NCBI GenBank assembly: GCA_024226255.1
Contig: JAAELU010000592.1
Location: 1 to 32,741, forward strand
Length of the DNA: 32,741 nt
Direction: 5' to 3'
DNA from: a bacterium
Lineage (GTDB): Bacteria > Actinomycetota > Acidimicrobiia > Spongiisociales > UBA5794
This document shows positions 6,582 to 13,955 of this stretch, in pieces (position 1 is the first letter of the stretch; each line of letters begins with the position of its first letter). Below the pieces are notes generated by a model. That model did not search any database. It had not been told where the DNA came from and saw only the letters and a list, made by a program, of their open reading frames with translations. The translations under genes were made by a program, and so were the position numbers.

Positions 6582-7307
6582 TCAGTGAGGCTTGATGAGC
6601 TCGATGTCATGGCTGCCGCAGTTGCGACACCGGAGAACGGTGGCTCCAGGTGCCGAGCGTGAGCCTTCAACGACTGCGGGTTGTCCTGTCGGACCGAGAA
6701 GCTGGCCCCCGGCCCGGACGCTGAGATCCATGCCGCATGAGGCGCAGACCGTCGTGCTCGGGTGATGCTGTGAACCGCATTTGGGGCAATTGCGCCAACC
6801 CGCCGAGGGAACCGTTTCGGCGACGACCTCCTCAAGCTCGTCCTCCATTTCGGGGACCTCGAAGTAGCTGATCGGGGCGACGGCCTCGACTGCCTCGATT
6901 GGGGTAGCGAAGGCCGGTTCGAGAGCCTCATCAGGCATGAGCGCGTTGGCAGGGGTATTGATCGGGAGGATGTCGCCGTCCGCGGCGAGATCGAAAAGAG
7001 CGATGTTTTGGCTGACACCAAAGCCCACCGCACCGTTACTGAAGCCGGTTGCTGAAAACAGCAGAGGAATCAGGCCGGCTTCTTCTGAAGCTCTGAGCAG
7101 GGCTAGGACGGCCCCCTGACTTACCGGCCCCGTGTTGATCCGCACACGGCCGATGTGGGTCGTGCTCCACAGTTCAACGACGCCATCTGCCGGTTCCTTG
7201 ATGCTGACGGTGCGAAGCCCGGCATGGTCTAGCCATCGTTGGGTGGCGTGATAGGCCTCGGTTAGTGACAACCGGGGTTGTGTCTGCGGCTTCAGCATTG
7301 CTGCCAT
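6582..7307 (-). CDS. Zinc-ribbon protein with Mrr-like N-terminal domain
   Basis: This 241-residue protein has an N-terminal domain (about residues 1-115) whose strand pattern resembles the Mrr restriction-endonuclease-like fold: HIGRVRINTGPVSQGAVLAL, then IPLLFSATGFSNGAVGFG, then NIALFD. The QxK position of the nuclease reads RIN here, so cutting activity is doubtful. A Pro/Glu-rich linker follows (residues 120-165), then a zinc ribbon (CPKC with CASC) and a last CRNC half-ribbon at the C-terminus. ATG 7307 is preceded by a promoter at 7327-7356. It stands alone between the 48-bp repeats and tam. Nucleic-acid or protein binding is the likely role; no pathway is evident. Confidence 0.6.
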   Translation of the reverse strand: MAAMLKPQTQPRLSLTEAYHATQRWLDHAGLRTVSIKEPADGVVELWSTTHIGRVRINTGPVSQGAVLALLRASEEAGLIPLLFSATGFSNGAVGFGVSQNIALFDLAADGDILPINTPANALMPDEALEPAFATPIEAVEAVAPISYFEVPEMEDELEEVVAETVPSAGWRNCPKCGSQHHPSTTVCASCGMDLSVRAGGQLLGPTGQPAVVEGSRSAPGATVLRCRNCGSHDIELIKPH

Positions 7308-7326
7308 TCAGGTCTGGGGCTTCTGC

Positions 7327-7356
7327 ATGGTATCGGCACCGGGCATTGCGACTCAA
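7327..7356 (-). promoter_or_regulatory. Putative promoter of the zinc-ribbon gene
   Basis: Read on the minus strand, TTGAGT (7356-7351) and TACCAT (7332-7327) are 18 nt apart, placing transcription start about a dozen bases before ATG 7307. Confidence 0.45.
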
Positions 7357-7384
7357 GTGTTGGCTCGATTGAGGGTGTCTCCCC

Positions 7385-7502
7385 TCTGTTCCTGCGTATC
7401 ACAGGGCCACCATTGGCCGGGATGTACGCAAGTTCGGGAGAACGCCAGCCGCCTTCTGTTCCTGCGTATCACAGGGCCACCATTGGCCGGGATGTACGCA
7501 AG
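7385..7502. repeat. Two exact 48-bp direct repeats, 70-bp period
   Basis: Bases 7385-7432 and 7455-7502 are identical. Each unit has internal dyad symmetry: TGCGTA near the left end with TACGCA at the right, and GGCCA-CCAT-TGGCC in the centre, so each can form a hairpin on either strand. The 22-nt spacers are not repeated beyond the flank. The pair fills the gap between the end of the MGMT-Ada gene and the promoter of the zinc-ribbon gene. Confidence 0.9.
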
Positions 7503-7512
7503 AACGGGAAGG

Positions 7513-8283
7513 CTACGCGGCGACCACCTCGGGACGGCAGACTTTGCACGCCCGGAAGCCCTTGGAATGGGCGCCGTCGATGCTGCGCAGCTCGATCCGA
7601 TTGGCCTCTCTGATGCGGCGGGCATTGTGGCATGTGGTGTGGCAGAAGATGTTGGTCGTGGCGCTGGCGACGTAGCGCACCCCGCGTGCCGCCTCCTCGT
7701 CGACAACATCAGGGTCAAGGCCTTCGGCGCGAAGCAGGCCCCGCTTCATTTCCGGACCGTGTGCGTACTGGCCAACAGTGCCGTCGCTGCGACCCACACG
7801 ATGGCACGGGATGAGAACCGGCACCGGGTTCCTGTTGAGGGCTGAACCGACAGCGCGGGTCGCTCCCGGCTTGCCGATCTCCCGCGCAATCCAGCCGTAC
7901 GGACGCAGTTGGCCGGGCGGGATTTCGGCGGTCTTGCGTAGTACGGCCTGCTGGAATTCGCTCAGCCCACTCAGGTCGATCGGAAGCTTCCCAAGCTTGC
8001 CGGACGCGATCGCGGCGACCACCTTGCGACCCAGGGCAGCCGGCAACTCGGCTGGAAGCGGCTCCATCGAGGCGATCGTGTGCTCTTCGAGGAAACGGGG
8101 CTCTTCGCCGGCGGGGGCCGCTGCGAAGATGCCGGCGCTCGACCAACCGATCAGAAGCTCCCCGGTGGGGCCGGCGACTGTGTCGTAGAAGCGGCCTGCG
8201 CCGGTGGCGATGAGCACTGTTTCCGCAAGTGATGGGGGAGCGGTTGTCGCCAGCTCCTCGAGCTGTTGGGTGATCTTGTTCAT
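7513..8283 (-). CDS. MGMT fused to C-terminal Ada-type zinc domain
   Basis: This 256-residue DNA-alkylation repair protein carries an O6-alkylguanine-DNA alkyltransferase domain in the middle (acceptor Cys160 in PCHRV, with YGWIAREIGKPGATRAVG and NRNPVPVLI before it) and an Ada-type zinc domain at the C-terminus (Cys214, Cys218, Cys246, Cys249 in TTNIFCHTTC and GFRACKVCRPE). In E. coli Ada the zinc domain is N-terminal and followed by an AraC HTH; here the order is reversed and no HTH is present. The N-terminal ~100 residues are not recognised beyond a helical start resembling short anti-sigma N-termini. ATG 8283 overlaps the sigma-factor stop (ATGA), so the two are coupled. The Ada cysteine would sense methyl phosphotriesters; a role in controlling the sigma factor is inference. 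Confidence 0.85.
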   Translation of the reverse strand: MNKITQQLEELATTAPPSLAETVLIATGAGRFYDTVAGPTGELLIGWSSAGIFAAAPAGEEPRFLEEHTIASMEPLPAELPAALGRKVVAAIASGKLGKLPIDLSGLSEFQQAVLRKTAEIPPGQLRPYGWIAREIGKPGATRAVGSALNRNPVPVLIPCHRVGRSDGTVGQYAHGPEMKRGLLRAEGLDPDVVDEEAARGVRYVASATTNIFCHTTCHNARRIREANRIELRSIDGAHSKGFRACKVCRPEVVAA

Positions 8284-8828
8284 GCTGATCCTTCCTCGGC
8301 CAGTATCCGGCGGAGCGCAGTGAGGCCTCGACTCACATCTGTCTTCGTAGTACCGATAGGTCGTTCGGTGGCGGCCGCGATCTCGGCATATGCCAGACCG
8401 ACGACGTGACGCAGAACGATCGCCGTCCGTTGCGGCTCGCTGAGCGACTCGAGTCGTTCACGCCAACTAGCGAGCATCGTCGCCTCCAAGGCCGCGATGT
8501 CGGCCCCGCCTTCGCCCTCGTGATCGAACGTCAACTGTGTGGTCTGTGGACGGCGCGACTTGGTCCGGGCCCAATTGCGACAGAGATTGAGAGCGATCGT
8601 CCACAGCCAGGCATTCACCTGGAGCGACTCGATGCGGTCACGGTCATAAGAATGGAGTGCACGATGTGCCCTGATGAAGGCCTCCTGAGTGACGTCCTCA
8701 GCGTCGGCGCTGCCGACAAAGGAACGCACGCCCGAGTACAGCCGGTCCTGATAGGCCAGAACCATCTCCGGAAAGGCTGAGTCGACATCGTTCGCCAGCC
8801 GACCCGTCAGCCCGGTTGCCCTTCCCAT
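8280..8828 (-). CDS. ECF-type RNA polymerase sigma factor
   Basis: This 182-residue sigma-70 family protein has only regions 2 and 4, as in ECF factors. Region 2 shows YQDRLYSGVRSFVGSADAED followed by VTQEAFIRAHRAL and the -10 recognition helix AWLWTIALNLCRNWARTKSR; region 4 shows LSEPQRTAIVLRHVVGLAYA then the HTH EIAAATERPIGTTKTDVSRG. GGGAG lies 4 nt before ATG 8828. No classic anti-sigma gene is beside it; the only coupled partner is the MGMT-Ada protein, which suggests an alkylation-responsive regulon. Confidence 0.9.
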   Translation of the reverse strand: MGRATGLTGRLANDVDSAFPEMVLAYQDRLYSGVRSFVGSADAEDVTQEAFIRAHRALHSYDRDRIESLQVNAWLWTIALNLCRNWARTKSRRPQTTQLTFDHEGEGGADIAALEATMLASWRERLESLSEPQRTAIVLRHVVGLAYAEIAAATERPIGTTKTDVSRGLTALRRILAEEGSA

Positions 8829-8889
8829 GAATCTCCCTATTCGTCGGTGCTACACCTCTAATAACACCGCGGCGGGCGGCGTGGTTGCA

Positions 8890-10569
8890 CTACTCGGCGA
8901 GAAGGAGTTCCCGTACGAGGTCGAGCCCCACTGGGCCAATCTCGAGAAGGTTGGCGTGGAACTGTTTGACGTCGAATTCATCGCGTTGCTCGAGGGCCGC
9001 CCGAATATCGCGGATCGCCTTCTCTCCGACCTTGTATGAGATGGCCTGACCGGGCCATCCCAGGTATCGAGTGACCTCTGACTCGGCGTACACCTTCTCG
9101 AGGGTGGCATATTCCTGGAGCATCTCGACACCCAGCTCGAACGACCACTCCTCGCCCGGGTGGAACGGCTGGTCTTGCGGGGTGGCCAGCTTGAGATGGG
9201 AGCCGATGTCGATGACTACCCGACACGCCCGCAACATTTGAGCAGCCAGATAGCCGAACACGTAGTCCGGTTTGTCCAGAAAACCCATTTGGTCCATGAG
9301 GCCCTCGGCGTAGAGGGCCCAGCCCTCTCCGAGGCCCGGATACCACACGAGTAGACGATGCAGCCTGGACAGTTTGTCGGCCCGCGTGACCTGGACACCG
9401 ACCTGCAGGTGGTGGCCGGGGAATCCCTCGTGGTACAGGGTGGACACTTCGTCGTAGAGCGGGAACGGTCCCGGGCTCGTACCGAAGGACCACCAGACCG
9501 ACCCGGGGCGAGTGAAGTCCTCGCTGGGCCCTACGTAATACGCGCCAAGGGCCCCGCCGGGACTGGCGAGCTTGACGTCGACCTCGCGGATTTCGTCGGG
9601 AACATCGAAGTGGGTCCCGGCGAGGCGCTCTAGAGCGATCTCATTGCGAGCCTTCATGAAGCTGATGTAGTCCTCACGGGTGGCGGCCGCCCGGGCGGGA
9701 TCACTCTTGAGGATCTGCAGCGCCTCCGCGATCGTGGCGCCCGGCAAGATCTCGTCCGCCACCTCTTCCATACGAGCACGAAGCCGGGCTACCTCACCCC
9801 AGCCCCATTGATATGTTGCTGCCGGGTCGATGGTCATCCCGAGGAACCGATGAGCCGCTCGTACATAGCGGTCCTCTCCAACCGCATCCTCCGGATCGGC
9901 TCCGTCCAGGTACGACCTGCTCAGCCAGTCTCCGAATCCCGCGAAGCCTGACTTTGCCGTGGAGATGCCAGCTTCGAGACGCGAATTGAGGGCACCATCA
10001 GCGACTCCGGATTCGGCCAACGCCGCGGGAAGTGTGTCGAGCCCCGAGTCGGGTGAGCTGGCGACCCGGCACTGCTCCGCGACTGTCATTGCCTGACGCC
10101 TGGCCACCACGACTCTCTCCCGAAGTCCTTGAGCCAAGGTGGCTTGATATCCGGACAGGGCATCGCCAATAGTCTCGAGTCGCGTGCAGATGTTCTCCCA
10201 GGCGACAGCAGTTGACTTGTCCATGTGGTCGAAGGTTTCGACGAAATCCTGGGCCGATGATGCGATTGAGTCGAGGTCACGCAGCTCATCGCGGTAGTCA
10301 TAGGAATCGATCCGGTCTGCCACAAAGGTGTGCGCGGCTTTGATCGCGAGGCTGTCCCACCTGTCGTCGGCCGGAGGCAGCGCGGCGATCCTTGCCGCCA
10401 TGTCCCGGAAGGCGGCTACGGCGGTGGCATGACCGCTAGGACTGAGATCCGGCCATCGGTCATCGTGTCCAACGATTCCCGAATAGGTGGCCAGCGTCGG
10501 CGAGAGTGCGGTCACCTCATCGACGATGTCGGAACTCAAGGCGAAGATCGGATGCGACTGTTCAGGCAA
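8890..10569 (-). CDS. DUF885 family protein (putative metallopeptidase)
   Basis: This 559-residue protein matches DUF885, a family of helical, thermolysin-like zinc proteins often annotated as putative peptidases. The metal motif HEGFPGHHLQ is at residues 380-389, preceded by YDEVSTLY, and a downstream helix carries GLGEGWALYAEGLMDQMG, supplying the third ligand. Other family marks are YYVGPSEDF and FGYLAAQMLRACRVVIDIG. No signal peptide is seen, so it is probably cytosolic. The start is taken as TTG 10569 because GGGAG lies 6 nt upstream and no in-frame ATG or GTG sits nearer the conserved N-terminus. Substrate unknown. Confidence 0.85.
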   Translation of the reverse strand: MPEQSHPIFALSSDIVDEVTALSPTLATYSGIVGHDDRWPDLSPSGHATAVAAFRDMAARIAALPPADDRWDSLAIKAAHTFVADRIDSYDYRDELRDLDSIASSAQDFVETFDHMDKSTAVAWENICTRLETIGDALSGYQATLAQGLRERVVVARRQAMTVAEQCRVASSPDSGLDTLPAALAESGVADGALNSRLEAGISTAKSGFAGFGDWLSRSYLDGADPEDAVGEDRYVRAAHRFLGMTIDPAATYQWGWGEVARLRARMEEVADEILPGATIAEALQILKSDPARAAATREDYISFMKARNEIALERLAGTHFDVPDEIREVDVKLASPGGALGAYYVGPSEDFTRPGSVWWSFGTSPGPFPLYDEVSTLYHEGFPGHHLQVGVQVTRADKLSRLHRLLVWYPGLGEGWALYAEGLMDQMGFLDKPDYVFGYLAAQMLRACRVVIDIGSHLKLATPQDQPFHPGEEWSFELGVEMLQEYATLEKVYAESEVTRYLGWPGQAISYKVGEKAIRDIRAALEQRDEFDVKQFHANLLEIGPVGLDLVRELLLAE

Positions 10570-10630
10570 GAGATACTCCCGGAAGCGTTATGAGCTACTA
10601 AATCTAGCGATCTCACTGCACCCGGAAACT

Positions 10631-10656
10631 GATGAAGGCCCCGAAGGGCCTTCATC
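10631..10656 (-). terminator. Strong intrinsic hairpin after the DUF427 gene
   Basis: An 11-bp perfect stem (10631-10641 with 10646-10656). On the minus strand the loop is TTCG closed by C-G, an extra-stable tetraloop. Only three T's follow shortly after. It lies between the DUF427 stop and the DUF885 start. Confidence 0.7.
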
Positions 10657-10660
10657 ACTA

Positions 10661-10715
10661 GACGGCGTTTGCGGGTGCGGGGGGGCCGCCAAGCAGCGGC
10701 TACGCAAACACCGTC
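10661..10715 (-). other. Long hairpin spanning the DUF427 stop codon
   Basis: GACGGCGTTTGCG (10661-10673) and CGCAAACACCGTC (10703-10715) pair over 13 positions with one wobble on the minus-strand RNA. The right arm is the last coding sequence of the DUF427 gene and its stop is in the loop edge. Confidence 0.5.
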
Positions 10716-11458
10716 TTGGGCTTGGCCTCGAGCCGGCCATCAACGTAGATGTCGACCTTCTCGTTGTAGAAGCTCACGAAACCGGCGATACGGGAGCTTT
10801 CCTCCACCGGATATGGATACCACCACACGATGTTCTCGTGTGTGGTCCCATCGACGGTCGCGTCGTAGTAGTTGGCATCACCCTTGTAGGGGCAGGATGT
10901 GACGAGCTCGGAGTGGCTCAGCATCTCCATGTCTACGTCGCCCTTTGGTAGGTAATACCGAACCGGCAAGCCGGTCTCGAACAACAGCCGGGGTTGCTTG
11001 CTTTCGGCGACTGCTACTCCGTCGATTTCGACCCGGATGTGGCGGGAGCTGGGCAGGATGTCGATGCGCGAGTACGGGTCACGGGCGTGCACGTAGACCT
11101 CTTCCTCCTCTTCGTACCAATTGTCCATGGAGGCCCAGTCGAGGCGGATGTGATCGACCAGCTCTTCGATCGGAGACTCCCGATACCAGGCGGCGGCGTT
11201 GTCTCGCTGTCCGTCGCCAACCTTGATGTTGTGCAGCTCAGATGTGCCGCGGCTCGGCGAGCGGTTGGTCTCTCCCGACGGCGCCAGGAGCGAGGTCTCC
11301 ACGTCCGCAGAGGGGAAGTAGTAGGTGGGGTAGTAGGGCTTCTCCCACACCATCAGCGTGTTGTCGGATTCGGCAACCGTCCTTCCGGCGATGACGGCTC
11401 GGATCCGCTTCTGGCCAGGCTCGGTGCGAACCCGACCCCGCTTCTTGTTCTCAGCCAT
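10700..11458 (-). CDS. Tandem DUF427 domain protein
   Basis: This 252-residue soluble protein holds two DUF427 units. The first runs from about RIRAVIAGRTVAESDNTLMV (residue 18 onward) through the YYFP segment; the second starts at HIRVEIDGVAVAESKQPRLL and is the more complete, with YYLPKGDV, TSCPYKGDANYY and an IVWWYPYP core, ending near VDIYVDGR. DUF427 is widespread in actinobacteria, a beta-rich fold with no settled function. ATG 11458 is chosen because GGGAG lies 5 nt upstream and the domain begins soon after; longer frames lack a ribosome site. It is divergent from the SerA-like gene. A stable hairpin overlaps its stop. Confidence 0.85.
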   Translation of the reverse strand: MAENKKRGRVRTEPGQKRIRAVIAGRTVAESDNTLMVWEKPYYPTYYFPSADVETSLLAPSGETNRSPSRGTSELHNIKVGDGQRDNAAAWYRESPIEELVDHIRLDWASMDNWYEEEEEVYVHARDPYSRIDILPSSRHIRVEIDGVAVAESKQPRLLFETGLPVRYYLPKGDVDMEMLSHSELVTSCPYKGDANYYDATVDGTTHENIVWWYPYPVEESSRIAGFVSFYNEKVDIYVDGRLEAKPKTVFA

Positions 11459-11581
11459 TGGTGCTCCCGGTGGATTCGTCGGATTCTGTGGTCTCCAGCC
11501 CGCAACCACCCCTGCGGTTGCCCATTCCACTGAAAGTCCAAATCCCGACAGTTGCGAGTCGCTGGCGACCGGTGGTTTGGG

Positions 11582-11587
11582 CATAAT
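11582..11587 (+). promoter_or_regulatory. Putative -10 box of the SerA-like gene
   Basis: CATAAT at 11582-11587 would start transcription about 38 nt before GTG 11632. No good -35 box was seen. Confidence 0.3.
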
Positions 11588-11631
11588 GGCGATCTCAGCG
11601 GGGCCCAAGGCGGCCTGCGAAAGGCGGAAAC

Positions 11632-12594
11632 GTGCGGATACTGGTCGCCGACAGATTTCCGAGCGGGGCTATCGAGAGACTGCGTGGCAATGGCCACGAG
11701 GTGGCCTACGAGGCCGACGTCACAGAAGACACACTCGGCGCCGCGCTGGCCGATCGGCAGGCGGTTGTGGTGCGCAGCACTCGTGTGACCGCTGCCGCCA
11801 TCGAGGTGAATCCCGGACTCGACTTGATCGTGCGGGCCGGCGCCGGCACCAACACGATCGACGTCGCCGCAGCACAAGCCCACTCTGTGGCGGTGTGTAA
11901 CACGCCTGGGAAGAATTCTGTGGCGGTCGCCGAGCTGACGATGGGTCTGATCCTTGCGATCGACCGCAACATTGCCGACCAGGTAGCCGAGCTACGGCTG
12001 GGTCAGTGGAACAAGAAGCGGTGGTCCCGGGCGACCGGCCTCAAGGGCCGGACTATTGGCATCATCGGTTTCGGCGATATCGGTGCCGAGGTGGCCAAGC
12101 GTGCCGACGCGTTTGGTATGAAGGTCGTCACGGTCGATCGGTCTGGCCGAAGTGAGGCAGCCTTGGAGCGGATGGTGCAGCTCGACGTCGACACCGTGCC
12201 AAACCTCGAGTCGCTGGTCGCCGTCGCCGACATCTTGACTTTGCATGTGCCGTCGGTGCCGGTCACCGTTGGCATGATCAGCCGCTATCTGCTCGAGAGA
12301 GTGCGGCCCGGCACAGTGATCATCAACACGTCACGTGGAGAGGTGGTCGATGAGGAGGCGCTGCTCGCGGTCATCGACGAAAAGGACCTGCGGATCGGTC
12401 TCGACGTCTACCTCAACGAACCGGGTGCGGGTGACTCAACGATCGATTCCGCGTTGGCGCGGCACCCCCGGGTATACGGAACCCACCACATCGGCGCCTC
12501 AACCGAGCAGGCGCAGCAGGCGGTTGCCGATGAGGTAGTCGATGTTGTTGAGTCATTCGCCGCCGGTCACGTCCGTAACCAGGTCCTGCCGTGA
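11632..12594 (+). CDS. D-3-phosphoglycerate dehydrogenase-like 2-hydroxyacid dehydrogenase
   Basis: This 320-residue NAD-dependent D-2-hydroxyacid dehydrogenase probably oxidises 3-phosphoglycerate in serine synthesis, or a similar acid. The nucleotide motif GFGDIG is at residues 146-151 with the Asp of the next strand in VVTVDR; the catalytic Arg236 (NTSRGEVVDE), Glu263 (LDVYLNEP) and His286 (HIGAST) are all present. RAGAGTNTIDV and NTPGKNSVAVAEL are typical of SerA. There is no C-terminal ACT domain, so serine feedback control of the usual type is absent. The start is GTG with an AAAGGCGG purine run upstream. Its stop overlaps the DUF1015 start by four bases (GTGA). Confidence 0.85.
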   Translation: MRILVADRFPSGAIERLRGNGHEVAYEADVTEDTLGAALADRQAVVVRSTRVTAAAIEVNPGLDLIVRAGAGTNTIDVAAAQAHSVAVCNTPGKNSVAVAELTMGLILAIDRNIADQVAELRLGQWNKKRWSRATGLKGRTIGIIGFGDIGAEVAKRADAFGMKVVTVDRSGRSEAALERMVQLDVDTVPNLESLVAVADILTLHVPSVPVTVGMISRYLLERVRPGTVIINTSRGEVVDEEALLAVIDEKDLRIGLDVYLNEPGAGDSTIDSALARHPRVYGTHHIGASTEQAQQAVADEVVDVVESFAAGHVRNQVLP

Positions 12595-13829
12595 GTGATC
12601 CATTGATTCGTCCCTTTGATGGGTATGTTCCACGGGCCGATCTCATCGAAGGGGTAGTGGCTCCGCCGGTCTCGAGCATCACCACGGATCGATACGACCA
12701 ACTCGTTGCTGCCAACCCTGACAGCATCCTCCACCTTCTCGGATCCGCCATCGATACCGGCGAGGGTGGGTCCGATCCGAGCATCTACGACCAACTGGGG
12801 GCGACTCGCCTCCGAGCGATGATCGAGGAGGGAATTCTCGAACACCACCCCACCGCGTTCTACATCCTCTCCGTCGAGAAGGGGGACAAGCAGCACGTCG
12901 GCATCGTCTGTGAGGTCGATACGGTCGGTCTGGAGGACGGCCGGATCAAACGCCACGAAGAGACCCGCAACGAGACAGAGGACCTGGTCGCTCGTCACCT
13001 CGACATCATCGGGGCCCACACCGACCCGGTCGCGATGACGTATCGGTCACGTCCCGAGTTGGACACCACAATCCGTGCCGTCGTCGCCGAACAGTCGCCT
13101 CTGCGCGACTTTGTCGCCGACGATGGTTCCCGACAGAGGCTGTGGGGAGTGACCGACCTCCCGACGCTACATACCCTCGAGCGTCTCGTCGGGGGGATCC
13201 CGGCGGTCTACATCACCGACGGACACCATCGCACAGCGGCTGCCTCGAGACTTCGGGTGCGCCGAACAATCGCCAATCCCGACCATCGTGGCGACGAGCC
13301 CTACAACTTCCTGTTGACGGTGCTGTTTTCTGAGGACCAGCTCGAGCTCCATGGAATCAGCCGGGCCGTGAAGGACCTGGGTGGGTCGGCCCCTGCCGAT
13401 GTGTTGGCAAGGATCGCGGCCGTCGCTGACGTCGACGAACTCGCCGTCGCTTACGCCGAGGAGGCCCGACCGGCCGGCCGCGGGCGGTTCGGGATGCTCC
13501 TCGACGGGCGATGGCACCGGATCACGATTCGTGAGCCGGATATTCCCGACGACGCTTATGGCTCATTGGACGCAGTTCTCCTCCAGGAGCTGATCCTCGG
13601 GCCCATCTTGGGCATCACTGATGTGAGGGCCGACAGCCGCCTTCGCTACATTCCGGGACCTGCCGGCTTGGCTGCAATGGACGAGCGCGACGTCGCTGTC
13701 GGATTTGCCCTCCATGCCGCCGCCATTGCCGATGTGATGGCGGTCGCCGACGAGGGTGCGGTGATGCCTCCCAAGTCCACCTGGTTCACCCCCAAGATCA
13801 AGACCGGCCTGGTGGTACGTACCTTCTAG
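12591..13829 (+). CDS. DUF1015 family protein
   Basis: This 412-residue protein matches DUF1015. It starts with IRPFDGYVPR and VVAPPVSSI, and its most recognisable stretch is VYITDGHHRTAAASRLR, which holds the conserved DGHHR core seen across the family. Biochemical function is not known. Genes of this family recur next to serA (and serC) in unrelated bacteria, and here the start GTG overlaps the SerA-like stop, so a role linked to phosphoserine or a related hydroxyacid is a reasonable inference. No membrane segment is visible; likely cytosolic. Confidence 0.85.
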   Translation: MSDPLIRPFDGYVPRADLIEGVVAPPVSSITTDRYDQLVAANPDSILHLLGSAIDTGEGGSDPSIYDQLGATRLRAMIEEGILEHHPTAFYILSVEKGDKQHVGIVCEVDTVGLEDGRIKRHEETRNETEDLVARHLDIIGAHTDPVAMTYRSRPELDTTIRAVVAEQSPLRDFVADDGSRQRLWGVTDLPTLHTLERLVGGIPAVYITDGHHRTAAASRLRVRRTIANPDHRGDEPYNFLLTVLFSEDQLELHGISRAVKDLGGSAPADVLARIAAVADVDELAVAYAEEARPAGRGRFGMLLDGRWHRITIREPDIPDDAYGSLDAVLLQELILGPILGITDVRADSRLRYIPGPAGLAAMDERDVAVGFALHAAAIADVMAVADEGAVMPPKSTWFTPKIKTGLVVRTF

Positions 13830-13943
13830 TGACACACCACTAGGGCAACGGCTCGCCGATTTGCCCGTGGGCGCTCCTGGAAAGCCCAGTTCGGTCTCGG
13901 CGGAGGCTGATAGCGTCCCGGTCCGACGAATTCGGTGCCGCTC

Positions 13944-13949
13944 TAACCT
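13944..13949 (+). promoter_or_regulatory. -10 box of a leaderless transcript
   Basis: TAACCT ends 6 nt before ATG 13956, and no ribosome binding site is present, so transcription would start at or beside the start codon. Confidence 0.55.
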
Positions 13950-13955
13950 GCGGCC

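Noticed and set aside
7385-7502. CRISPR array
   Set aside because: Only two units, 48 bp each with a 22-bp spacer, and no cas gene in the window.
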